From: an uncultured Aureispira sp.
Lineage (GTDB): Bacteria; Bacteroidota; Bacteroidia; Chitinophagales; Saprospiraceae
Length of the DNA stretch: 36,114 nucleotides
Direction of reading: 5' to 3'
Assembly: GCA_937942475.1 (NCBI GenBank)
Contig: CALDEP010000311.1
Span: 1 to 36,114 of the forward strand
Shown here: positions 1 to 7,858 of the stretch, piece after piece
How positions within the stretch are numbered: position 1 is the stretch's first letter
Layout of the letters: each line of letters begins with the position of its first letter
The notes under the pieces: model-generated
What the model saw: the letters and a program-made list of their open reading frames with translations, nothing else
What the model was told of the DNA's origin: nothing
Database searches by the model: none
Translations under genes and position numbers: made by a program

Positions 1-212
1 TTGTCTAAGTATTTGCTGGCAGCCGTAATGGCCAAAATTTCGGCATGTGCGGTTACATCCGTCAAGTGCTCTGTCCAGTTGTGCGCCCGTGCAATGATCT
101 GTTGATTGCAAACTACAACAGCCCCAACAGGTATTTCGTCGATTAGTGCCGCCTTTTGGGCTTCCTTTAACGCTTCTTTCATATAATATTCGTGCGAGAA
201 AACAGAAAACAT
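1..212 (-). CDS. tadA: tRNA adenosine(34) deaminase TadA, 3' part missing at window edge
   Basis: Seen: the reverse complement reads from ATG at 210-212 for 70 codons without a stop and runs off the left edge. The product begins MFSVFSHEYYMKEALKEA, then has IPVGAVVV (27-34) and TAHAEI (54-59). Known: these match the N-terminus of TadA, the zinc deaminase that converts A34 to inosine in the tRNA anticodon; His56 would bind zinc and Glu58 would be the proton shuttle. The second zinc motif (PCxxC) lies beyond the edge and cannot be checked. The start is chosen because FSHEYYM aligns with the start of E. coli TadA; Met11 is a less likely alternative. Other CDA-fold deaminases are possible but fit less well. 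Confidence 0.88.
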   Translation of the reverse strand, partial: MFSVFSHEYYMKEALKEAQKAALIDEIPVGAVVVCNQQIIARAHNWTEHLTDVTAHAEILAITAASKYLD

Positions 213-372
213 CGTATCTTAGGTGTTTAATTAGAAAATGAAGGAACAACGCTTGAGTAAATAGAGCTATAAAGTAGCCCTATTACGGTTTGAAAAGCTT
301 CGTATAAGATTAAATATACAGTATTTTCAACCATTACTTCATCTAGTTGTTTCGATTTGTAAAAATATTTAT

Positions 373-388
373 TTTAGTCTAGACTAAA
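373..388. promoter_or_regulatory. Perfect 16-bp palindrome upstream of tolC, candidate operator
   Basis: The sequence TTTAGTCTAGACTAAA is a perfect palindrome 60 bp before the tolC-like start codon, in the 235-bp gap between the divergent tadA and tolC genes. A partly overlapping AGAC-N5-GTCT follows (381-393). Dyads of this size are typical of dimeric repressor sites (TetR or MarR type), common in front of efflux genes. No regulator gene lies next to it and I found no convincing TAnnTTTG element, so the role is inferred. Confidence 0.4.
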
Positions 389-447
389 CGTCTATATAGC
401 AAGGGGTTTAATACTTGTTATAATCTTCCATTAATTCTATATCATTT

Positions 448-1791
448 ATGCATAGGCAAATTCTTTTTTTATTTTTTTTATTGATAACAATCAATGTAAA
501 CGCTCAAGAGGGTGACGAATGGTCCTTAGAGAAATGTATCAATTATGCCATTCAAAATAGTTTGCAAGTTCAGCAAGCCACCTTGAATCAAAATCAAGCG
601 CAGCTGACTAAAAAACAAGCGGTTTGGGCACAAACGCCCAATATTAGTGCTGGCTATCGAAATGGCTTAAATTTGGGTAACTCGGTCAACCCGACAAACA
701 ATGAGCTGATTACGATACCAAACTTTAACTCTGGTCTTTCCCTAAATATAAATGGGGTGATTTTTCAAGGACTACAGATTAGAAATACCATCAAACAAAG
801 TAAAGTTGACTTAGAGGCGGCTGGAAAGGATGTCGAGCAAGCGAAAAACGATGTGGCACTTTCTGTCGCACAGTCTTATTTGTCTATTTTGTTAGGCAAA
901 GAGAGCAAAGGGGTCTTTCTAGAGCAATCCAAAGTAACAAAAGCGCAGTACGAGCAAACGATTAAGTTAATCGAAGGTGGTGTTTTGGCTGAAAATAGCA
1001 AATATGATTTGGAGGCTCAAATGGCACGAGATGAAGAAAATATTGTGATTGCACAAAACAATATAGATTTGGCTTATGTTAATCTAAAAGTCCTGATGAA
1101 TGTGGATGTTGCTAAGAACATTGCGATTGAAGTGGTGGGCGATTTGGATGTGGATGAAACCTTAGAGGAATCGAATCTAGACGACGTGTACGAAGAAGCG
1201 ATTCTAAATCAACCAAATATTCTTGCCGCAAAATTACGAGAAAAAAGCGCTCAATTAGGCGTAAGTATAGCTAAAGGTGGTTTATGGCCAACGGTATCGT
1301 ACTATGCAGGTGCTGGTAGTAATTATTCTACGGCATTTAGAGATCCTCGTACAGGTGATGAAATTCCTTATTTTCAACAATTAGGCATCACTGCTTCTGC
1401 TAATGTAGGGGTAAATATTTCTGTACCGATCTTTAATGGAATGCGTACTAGAATTGGTATTCAACGAGCAGAATTAGGCATAAAAGTAGCAGAACTAGGG
1501 ACGACCCAATTGGAGGCCACTTTAAAATCTAATATCGAACGTGCTTTAGTAGATGTTAGAGCGGCTAAAAAACGTTTGGCTGTTTCAAGAAAAAGTGTGA
1601 TCGCCACGCGTTTGTCGGTAGAAAATACACGCAAGCGATATGACTTGGGTGTGGTGAACTCTTTTGAATTGACAAGTGTTCAGAATACATTGATTGCTAC
1701 AGAATCTAGTGTGCTTCAAGCGAAATATGATTATCTTTTTAAACTAAAGATTCTAGATTACTACAGAGGGCGAGCGATTACGATTAAATAG
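448..1791 (+). CDS. TolC-family outer-membrane efflux protein
   Basis: This 447-residue protein begins with a hydrophobic signal peptide ending in VNAQ (about 1-20), followed by WSLEKCINYAIQNSLQVQQA, the usual opening of Bacteroidota TolC-like proteins. Two alternating helical regions rich in Q, N, A and K and the β segment around YFQQLGITASANVGVNISVP (about 310-330) fit the duplicated outer-membrane efflux domain (OEP). Length is normal for the family. Trimers form an outer-membrane channel and periplasmic tunnel that pairs with an adaptor and an inner-membrane pump. The MacA/HlyD-like adaptor follows on the same strand after 244 bp, so the two probably work together, though a fold-back repeat fills the gap. 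Substrate cannot be read from sequence. Confidence 0.9.
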   Translation: MHRQILFLFFLLITINVNAQEGDEWSLEKCINYAIQNSLQVQQATLNQNQAQLTKKQAVWAQTPNISAGYRNGLNLGNSVNPTNNELITIPNFNSGLSLNINGVIFQGLQIRNTIKQSKVDLEAAGKDVEQAKNDVALSVAQSYLSILLGKESKGVFLEQSKVTKAQYEQTIKLIEGGVLAENSKYDLEAQMARDEENIVIAQNNIDLAYVNLKVLMNVDVAKNIAIEVVGDLDVDETLEESNLDDVYEEAILNQPNILAAKLREKSAQLGVSIAKGGLWPTVSYYAGAGSNYSTAFRDPRTGDEIPYFQQLGITASANVGVNISVPIFNGMRTRIGIQRAELGIKVAELGTTQLEATLKSNIERALVDVRAAKKRLAVSRKSVIATRLSVENTRKRYDLGVVNSFELTSVQNTLIATESSVLQAKYDYLFKLKILDYYRGRAITIK

Positions 1792-1797
1792 AAAAAG

Positions 1798-1994
1798 GTT
1801 CTTTGATAAATTGTGTGGTAATATTCTAATGTCTGCTTTTCTCAAACTATATGAGTCGTAAGTTTTAAGTAGAAAGTCGTATGTTTTGTTCTCATAATAA
1901 GGAACTTACAACTTTCTACTTAAAACTTATATCTAAACTCTATGCTTAGAAAAGTAATCTATACTTTAAACCTCCACAGAATTTGTCAAAGAAC
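1798..1994. repeat. Fold-back intergenic repeat, copy 1
   Basis: About 197 bp bounded by imperfect 21-bp terminal inverted repeats at 1798-1818 and 1974-1994 (GTTCTTTGATAAATT... and ...AATTTGTCAAAGAAC, two mismatches). A near-perfect inner inverted repeat lies at 1859-1880 and 1908-1929, so the unit can fold into a long hairpin. A second copy of nearly identical length is at 7156-7351. The left end is 7 bp after the tolC stop codon. No open reading frame is apparent. It may be a MITE-like non-autonomous element or a structured RNA. Confidence 0.85.
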
Positions 1995-2035
1995 GAATAA
2001 AAATTATTCAAAGGCACTTATTTTTTATAAAGACA

Positions 2036-3373
2036 ATGGCAGCGAAACGAAAAAGCAGAAAGGGATGGTATTTTTTATTGGTATTGGTTGTTGTAATCGC
2101 AGCAGGCAGTTATTATAAAATGAAAAATAAAAAAGATGATGTCGAAAAAGTAGCCGTTGAAGCTGCTGAAAAGCGAACGATTGTCGAAACAGTGTATTCC
2201 AGTGGGAAGCTTTTTCCTGCAACCGAATTAGAAATTACCTCTAATGTGTCTGGAACCATCATTGAATTGTATGTAGAAGAAGGCGATTTGGTGAAGAAAG
2301 GACAGTTGTTGGCTAAGGTTGATCCTGAAGCTTTGGTTTCTATATTAGAACGGGCAGAAGCGGCTACTGATGGCTCTAAGGCTCAGTTAGAAGCGGTTCG
2401 ATCGCAGAAAAAACAATTGGAGGCTCAATTTGATAACACTCGAATTATTTATGATCGCAACAAGAAATTGTTTGAAGAGGGGGTGATTTCTAAAGCAGAA
2501 TTTGAAGCTGCTGAAGCCACTTTTAACACCTCAAAGGCAAATATAGAAGGGGCGGTGCAGAATATTTTGGCGGCAGAATTTTCGGTTAAAAGTGCTGAAG
2601 CAACCGTAAAAGAGCAAAAGAAAAACTTGTCACAAACTAGAATTTATGCGCCTATTAGTGGCGTGGTTTCTACACAGTACAAAAAACAAGGGGAACAAGT
2701 CGTTGGAACGGCTCAAATGGCTGGAACTCCAATTCTTAAAATTGCCAATTTGAAAACCGTAGAAGTACGGGTTGATGTCAACGAACGAGATATTTTGACC
2801 ACCTCTATTGGAGATAGTGCAGAGATTGAATTGGATGCTTATCCTGATCGTAAATTTGCAGGGATTGTAACAAAAATAGCGAATACAGCAACGGGTTTGA
2901 GTTCGCTTACCACGCAGTTAACTTCAGATCAAGTGACGAACTTTGAAGTGGCGATTTTGATGTTAGAAGATTCTTACAAAGATTTGGATACACAGTCAGA
3001 ACGTTCGCCATTTAGAGCAGGTTTATCTGCTTCGGCAGAGATTAAGACCAATACAGCAACCAATATTTTATCTGTTCCTGTTGCTGCCGTGACGGCAAGA
3101 GAAGATGATGACGATGTTATTCCAACTAAAACAAAAGGAAAAGAAGTACAGAAAATCAAAGAATATGTTTTTGTTCAAGCTGGAGATTCCGTCAGTATGC
3201 GTCAAGTAACTACTGGAATTCAAAACGATAATTTCATAGAAATTAAATCGGGCTTAAAAGCAGGCGAAATGTTAGTCAAAGCACCTTATGATGCAATTTC
3301 CAAAACCTTGGAAAATGGAACTAAAATAGAAGTTGTTGAAGAGAAAGAATTGTACCAAAAAGTCGTTCGATAA
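2036..3373 (+). CDS. Efflux RND/ABC periplasmic adaptor (MacA/HlyD-like)
   Basis: This 445-residue protein has a basic N-terminus and one membrane anchor (about 11-27, WYFLLVLVVVIAAG). A biotinyl-lipoyl half-motif follows (SGTIIELYVEEGDLVKKGQL, about 71-90), then a long coiled-coil hairpin rich in A, E, K and Q (about 100-200), the second lipoyl half (IYAPISGVVSTQYKKQGEQV, about 203-222) and β-barrel and membrane-proximal domains. This is the order seen in MacA-type adaptors, which bridge an inner-membrane pump and a TolC trimer. It follows the tolC-like gene and ends at a convergent terminator, so no MacB-like permease is encoded in this cluster. Start: first ATG, directly followed by the anchor. 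Substrate unknown. Confidence 0.88.
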   Translation: MAAKRKSRKGWYFLLVLVVVIAAGSYYKMKNKKDDVEKVAVEAAEKRTIVETVYSSGKLFPATELEITSNVSGTIIELYVEEGDLVKKGQLLAKVDPEALVSILERAEAATDGSKAQLEAVRSQKKQLEAQFDNTRIIYDRNKKLFEEGVISKAEFEAAEATFNTSKANIEGAVQNILAAEFSVKSAEATVKEQKKNLSQTRIYAPISGVVSTQYKKQGEQVVGTAQMAGTPILKIANLKTVEVRVDVNERDILTTSIGDSAEIELDAYPDRKFAGIVTKIANTATGLSSLTTQLTSDQVTNFEVAILMLEDSYKDLDTQSERSPFRAGLSASAEIKTNTATNILSVPVAAVTAREDDDDVIPTKTKGKEVQKIKEYVFVQAGDSVSMRQVTTGIQNDNFIEIKSGLKAGEMLVKAPYDAISKTLENGTKIEVVEEKELYQKVVR

Positions 3374-3381
3374 GAAGGTCA

Positions 3382-3426
3382 TGAATAAGGTATCAGATGC
3401 TTTCAGAGTGTTTGATACCTTATTCA
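3382..3426. terminator. Bidirectional hairpin between convergent genes
   Basis: A perfect 14-bp inverted repeat, TGAATAAGGTATCA at 3382-3395 and its complement at 3413-3426, with a 17-nt loop. It begins 9 bp after the adaptor stop codon and ends 8 bp before the stop codon of the convergent response regulator. There is no long T-run, so it is not a textbook intrinsic terminator, but its position supports ending transcription from both sides. Confidence 0.6.
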
Positions 3427-3433
3427 AACAAGC

Positions 3434-4186
3434 CTAAAGCACAGAAGTTAAGGTCGAAAGCTTCTTTAGTAAAAGTGCTTTTCGACGAACAGATACCGAA
3501 ATAGAAATCCCATTGCTCAAAAGCAAGACACCGCCTCTTCCTCTAATATATTTAGTAATATATTGTGTATTAACGAGGAACTTGTTGTGTGGTCGAACAA
3601 AGTTCATCCCATCTAAAATACGCTCAAAAAATAGCAGTGATTTCGACGCAATAATTATGCTGTCATCCTCCAAATAAAACTCTGTATAATTGGTATCTGC
3701 CTTGCAGTACACAATATTTGAAATGTTAATAAAAACCAATTCTTTTTGGGTTGGAATGCCCAAACGAGTGCGCTCTTTTCCAAACAAATCTTTTAAGATA
3801 GAAACATGTTCGTTCAGTTTATATTCTTTAGCATCCGTATTTTGTAGACGCTGAATGACCTGTCGTAAGGCTTCTGGATTAATTGGTTTTAATAAATAAT
3901 GAATGGCAGCATAATCAAATGCTTGCAAAGCATACTTGTTGTGTGCGGTTACAAAAACGACCTTAAATTCATAGTCTTGTAATTGTTTTAGTAACTCAAA
4001 GCTAATGCCATCGCTCAATTGTATATCCAAAAATACAAGCTCTGGTTTGTGCTGTTCTATTAATAATTTCGCCTTTTGAATAGAAGAAGCACTAGCAACA
4101 ACCTTCAATTCTGGACAGAAATGCTTGATCATGTTTTCTAGCGCAATTCTTGAAAGGTATTCGTCCTCAACTATAATTGTTTTCAT
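3434..4186 (-). CDS. LytTR-family response regulator
   Basis: A receiver domain followed by a LytTR DNA-binding domain. The receiver starts MKTIIVEDEY with the acidic pair at D8/E9, the phospho-acceptor Asp54 in LVFLDIQLSDG, VVFVTA as the conserved Thr region and a Lys in YLLKPI. The LytTR part carries IVYCKADTNYTEFYLEDD and FVRPHNKFLVNTQYI, typical of AlgR/AgrA/LytR-type domains that bind direct repeats. The frame is open up to an ATG at 4226-4228, but the extra 14 residues do not belong to a receiver fold, so the start at 4184-4186 is preferred. It lies 52 bp downstream of the sensor kinase on the same strand, so they form an operon and presumably a cognate pair. Confidence 0.92.
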   Translation of the reverse strand: MKTIIVEDEYLSRIALENMIKHFCPELKVVASASSIQKAKLLIEQHKPELVFLDIQLSDGISFELLKQLQDYEFKVVFVTAHNKYALQAFDYAAIHYLLKPINPEALRQVIQRLQNTDAKEYKLNEHVSILKDLFGKERTRLGIPTQKELVFINISNIVYCKADTNYTEFYLEDDSIIIASKSLLFFERILDGMNFVRPHNKFLVNTQYITKYIRGRGGVLLLSNGISISVSVRRKALLLKKLSTLTSVL

Positions 4187-4238
4187 AAGTTCTATACTTC
4201 GTTTAAAGGGGATGGAAGGTGGACTCAATAGCTAAAAA

Positions 4239-7139
4239 TTACGAATTTATCTCCTGAACATAATCAAATTTAGGTAATAAAATTTGAACTTTCGTTCCTT
4301 GAACAGCTCCATTTTTAGCAAAGGAATCTTCAATAGAAAAATTAAGCTTAAAATGATAGGTTTTATTAATAATAGCAATTCGTTCTCGGACATTCTCTAT
4401 CCCTAAAGACGTTTTTGAAGTGACATTTGTCCATTCGGAATGCTTTTTCATGGACGCTTCTCGACCTATTCCTGTGTCAGAGATGGTGATTTTTAATACT
4501 CCTGGTCCAACTTTTTCTATAAGAACAATGATTTCGCCTCCTTCTTGTGGTCCTAAACCGTGAATGATGGCATTTTCTATAAAGGGTTGAATCAGCATTG
4601 GAGGAATGTAAAAGGAATTTAATTCTACCCCCTCTTTTATTTTAATTTCAATCTGATAAGCAGGTCCTAATCTCATTTTCTCCAACTTAATATACGCATT
4701 AAGCATCTCAATTTCCTTGTCTAAGGGCAGAAAACTGTATTTAGAATTTTCTAGAATGTCTCTGACGAGTTTTGAAAAATCGGATAAATACATCGTAGAC
4801 GCCCACAAATCTTGCATGGTAATATGACCCAAAATAGAGTTCAGTGTATTGAATAAGAAGTGTGGATTCATTTGCGTTCGCAACAATTTTAGTTGCGATT
4901 CTACCAAGGCTTTTTTTAATTCTGCTCGTCGATTGATAAAGACAATAAACATAAAAGCAATAGAAATGACGCCCAATATACTGACGATATAAATAAGGAT
5001 ATGGAAGTAGATCGTGTCTACAAAATACTTTTGAATGTTAATATTCATTTGCTGGATATTCGGTGCTTTCTTGGCTTGTTCCTCTTGTGTGGTTAACAAA
5101 AAGGTATAACTGCCAGGTTTGAGCAACGAGTAGGTGACCGAATATTCTTGGGTAGCTTGCCAAGTGGTATCTAGGCTGTTTTCTGATAATAAAGCATAAC
5201 GAAAAATGGTTGGACGTTCTTTTGAAAAGTTAATACTCGTAAAATTAATCTGAATGGTATTTTCATTTCGTTGAAGGGATAATTTCTTTTGGTAAACCGA
5301 TTCTTGGCGACCATTAATTTGAAGCCCTGTAATCGAAATAGAAGCTCTTTTTTCTTCTAGCTTTTTAATGTTTTTAGAAAAGGACAACAAGACACCATCT
5401 GCAACAGCTAAAATGCTATCGCCCAACCATTCCAAATCGTCTATATGAACGCCTGTCAAATAAGAACTAACTTCAGTAGTGGCATTCTGTGGAGAAAAGA
5501 CCACTTTATTAAGGCCATTATTGGTTCCAATCCAAACTGTGGTATCATTTTCTAACAAAAGACTTAAAACACTATTGGAGTTTAATTTTTGCTGTAAATC
5601 AATCGAAACCGTTGGCTGATTAGGACTAAGAATAAATAAACCACGTTGTTCGCTACCTGCAAAAATAGTTTGTTCTTTTCTTCCTTTTATTTGGTTGATT
5701 TTTAGATTTTTAAAAGGCAATGAAATGCTGTCAAATGAATGTGTTTTATAATCATATTCTATAATGCCACCAAGTGTTCCTAACCAAATTTTGGAAGGCG
5801 CAACAAGACTAGTAGTATACGTCCAAGTATCATAACCTAGCGTCTGACTATTGGTGACCAAGGCTCGATTTTTATCCAAAATAACAAAGCCTTTAGCGGT
5901 ACTGATAATTAATAAACTATCCTGGATCGACTGAATAGATTTACTCCTTCCTCTTATGATTCTTCTGATGTCCAAATCTATTAATAGTTCTTGTTTTTTC
6001 TCAAACAAGGTCAAATCATTGATAATGATTTTGTTGTTCCAAACTAAGAACTGGTTAGGATTATTCGTGCTTTTGTAGCCCTGATCGATTGATAAAAGCA
6101 ATTTGAGCGAAGGCATTGTCGGAGACTTATAATAGACATGATCCTTGGTTCTCAAATATAAGGTTCCTTGATCTACATGAATGGCGATAACAACTTCATC
6201 TTTTTGTTGAAACTTATGTTTCTTTATTTCTATCGAAGAACTACTTAGAACACCATACTTATTGGTAGAAAATAGATAGTTGCCGTTGGATAGTTTATAA
6301 ATATCATTAATCTGATATTGAGGTAAAAAAATAGTAGAATTTTTTTCGTTAGGATATTGGATGAAGCCATTAAAAGTTAGCCCCAAACGATTTTCTTTGT
6401 CAATCTGTATGATTTTTCGAATGACATTGGGCGAGTATTTTCTTTGGTCTTTTAAGTTGAAAAAAATGTTGTAACTGACAATACTATTTTTATTAACACC
6501 TAAAAAAATAGAATCTACCTTGTCGGAAGGCAGAGCTTCTTTTTGTTTGATTTGAGTAAATAATTGCTCCTGTTGAGGCGTGAAATGTTGCTCTTGTAAG
6601 AAGGCATCTACATCAGATGCTGATCCAAAACGATATGGAATGAGACGGTCTTGTTTAATTTGGAAAATGTGAATCGTTGAATCGTAGCCAAACGAAAATT
6701 TTTGTAGCCACAGTGTGCTATCGGGAGCAATAAATAGATCACTGATCCAGCTATCTTTTATCTTAGCAATCAAGGCATCATTCCAAGCAGGAACGACAAG
6801 ATCTTTTTGGTTATAATCATAATAAACCATTCCTGTTCGAGGGCTCGAAAACCAAACCCGACCTTTGGGGGCTTCAAAAATACTGAAAACATCTTCAAAG
6901 TAAGTGTCGTTCTTTTTTAAGTAATTGACAAGATGCACCCCGTCATATCGAAAGATACCATTGTTAGAACCAATCCACAAAAAACCGTTCTGATCCTCCA
7001 AAAAATCATAAAACTTAATGCTTCGATTTTTATTATTATCAAATAAAGGTCTTGTCAATATATCTTGAGCAATAGACGTATTTAGACCTAGAATACCTAT
7101 ATAAGTAAGAATTGTAAAGCAGATCGTTCTTGTGCTCAT
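4239..7139 (-). CDS. Sensor histidine kinase with two-component propeller, Y_Y_Y and LytS-type kinase domains
   Basis: This 966-residue protein has a signal peptide (about 1-24), then a periplasmic β-propeller with repeated blades such as NGFLWIGSNNGIFRYDG (51-67), KIWLGTLGGIIEYD and TTVWIGTNNGLNKV. A Y_Y_Y domain follows (about 600-700), then one transmembrane helix (about 708-736) and a His_kinase/HATPase region with RTQMNPHFLFNTLNS (phospho-acceptor His760), FIENAIIHG (N-box Asn856) and ISDTGIG (G box, about 886-892). This is the standard Bacteroidota sensor that detects an extracellular ligand and signals to a LytTR regulator, which is encoded next. Its 5' side is divergent from the giant T9SS protein gene. 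The ligand is not predictable. Confidence 0.93.
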   Translation of the reverse strand: MSTRTICFTILTYIGILGLNTSIAQDILTRPLFDNNKNRSIKFYDFLEDQNGFLWIGSNNGIFRYDGVHLVNYLKKNDTYFEDVFSIFEAPKGRVWFSSPRTGMVYYDYNQKDLVVPAWNDALIAKIKDSWISDLFIAPDSTLWLQKFSFGYDSTIHIFQIKQDRLIPYRFGSASDVDAFLQEQHFTPQQEQLFTQIKQKEALPSDKVDSIFLGVNKNSIVSYNIFFNLKDQRKYSPNVIRKIIQIDKENRLGLTFNGFIQYPNEKNSTIFLPQYQINDIYKLSNGNYLFSTNKYGVLSSSSIEIKKHKFQQKDEVVIAIHVDQGTLYLRTKDHVYYKSPTMPSLKLLLSIDQGYKSTNNPNQFLVWNNKIIINDLTLFEKKQELLIDLDIRRIIRGRSKSIQSIQDSLLIISTAKGFVILDKNRALVTNSQTLGYDTWTYTTSLVAPSKIWLGTLGGIIEYDYKTHSFDSISLPFKNLKINQIKGRKEQTIFAGSEQRGLFILSPNQPTVSIDLQQKLNSNSVLSLLLENDTTVWIGTNNGLNKVVFSPQNATTEVSSYLTGVHIDDLEWLGDSILAVADGVLLSFSKNIKKLEEKRASISITGLQINGRQESVYQKKLSLQRNENTIQINFTSINFSKERPTIFRYALLSENSLDTTWQATQEYSVTYSLLKPGSYTFLLTTQEEQAKKAPNIQQMNINIQKYFVDTIYFHILIYIVSILGVISIAFMFIVFINRRAELKKALVESQLKLLRTQMNPHFLFNTLNSILGHITMQDLWASTMYLSDFSKLVRDILENSKYSFLPLDKEIEMLNAYIKLEKMRLGPAYQIEIKIKEGVELNSFYIPPMLIQPFIENAIIHGLGPQEGGEIIVLIEKVGPGVLKITISDTGIGREASMKKHSEWTNVTSKTSLGIENVRERIAIINKTYHFKLNFSIEDSFAKNGAVQGTKVQILLPKFDYVQEINS

Positions 7140-7146
7140 TAGAAAA

Positions 7147-7360
7147 TTATTTTACGTTCTTTGACAAATCGTGTGGTAATATTTAAACCACTTTTCTGTT
7201 AGACAGTATGGGTCGTAAATTTTAAGTAGAAAGTCGTCTGTTTTCTTTTGATAATAAACGACTTATTACTTTCTACTTAAAACTTATATCCCAATTCATA
7301 ACTGTTAAAAGATAGCCTATGTTTTGAACTCCACACGATTTGCAAAAGAACCTTATTTTA
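7147..7360. repeat. Fold-back intergenic repeat, copy 2, with flanking 8-bp direct repeat
   Basis: The core is 7156-7351 (196 bp). Terminal inverted repeats at 7156-7176 and 7331-7351 (GTTCTTTGACAAATCGTGTG and its near-complement) differ at two positions. The inner arms around AATTTTAAGTAGAAAGT and ACTTTCTACTTAAAACTT match copy 1 at 1798-1994 almost base for base, while the outer loops are more diverged. The element is flanked on both sides by TTATTTTA (7147-7154 and 7353-7360), each one base from the core. That looks like a target-site duplication, although in such AT-rich DNA chance is possible. Confidence 0.82.
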
Positions 7361-7380
7361 TTATAAATAGAATACACCTT

Positions 7381-7422
7381 ATTTGTACACACTTACGCAT
7401 TATTTATACACACTTACTCATT
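7381..7422. promoter_or_regulatory. 21-bp tandem direct repeat, candidate LytTR operator
   Basis: Two adjacent 21-bp units (7381-7401 and 7402-7422) agree at 19 of 21 positions; each contains TACACACTTAC. LytTR regulators such as AgrA bind two roughly 9-bp direct repeats about 12 bp apart, which is also a 21-bp period, and ACACTTACG agrees with the AgrA half-site ACAGTTAAG at 7 of 9 positions. The site lies between the kinase-regulator operon (start 7139, minus) and the T9SS protein gene (start 7859, plus), so it could serve either. The assignment is inferred from geometry and neighbourhood. Confidence 0.4.
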
Positions 7423-7858
7423 GATGATTTGATTAGTTGGCAAAGCTACTTTTAAAATAGAACTTTAATAGAAGAATATACAGAACCCAATAACATTTCT
7501 ATAGGAAGATATAGGAAGATGTTTATCTTTACGTTTCCCCTATTGACAGTGAAAACTGGAATTAATTTGTCCTACCGTTTTAGACATACTTTTAATGTCT
7601 CTATAATTAAAGCATAAAAACTACGCTATTTTAATTGAAATTAAGAGACGAAATTTATCCCACTACTAAGAAGTAATTTTATTGATTAAGCATTAAATAT
7701 GGAATCGTTTTTATCCTAAGTTGAGTTGGGTATTATCTAACAGCGACAGCGATAGACTTTGCTGTGCACTTGTCAAAGCAGCCTTCATTGGAATCAAAAA
7801 ATGGACTCGTTTTTAAAGCATGAAATTTAAAATAACTTCTTAATAAAAAATCAAGCAT
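7423..7858. other. Long AT-rich upstream region of the giant T9SS protein
   Basis: No gene is supported in these 436 bp. They contain a perfect tandem duplication of ATAGGAAGAT (7501-7520), a small AGACAT/ATGTCT dyad near 7583-7601, and a 15-bp sequence present twice with one mismatch (ATGGAATCGTTTTTA at 7699-7713, ATGGACTCGTTTTTA at 7801-7815). TAGACTTTG at 7753-7761 resembles a Bacteroidota -7 element but has one extra base. The length and small repeats suggest a regulatory leader, but nothing can be assigned firmly. Confidence 0.5.

Noticed and set aside
4187-4228. Upstream start for the LytTR regulator adding 14 residues
   Set aside because: The added residues precede the canonical receiver start MKTIIVEDE and fit no receiver fold.
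7753-7761. TAGACTTTG as the -7 element of the T9SS gene
   Set aside because: Has one extra base relative to TAnnTTTG and no TTG at the usual distance; left as a remark only.
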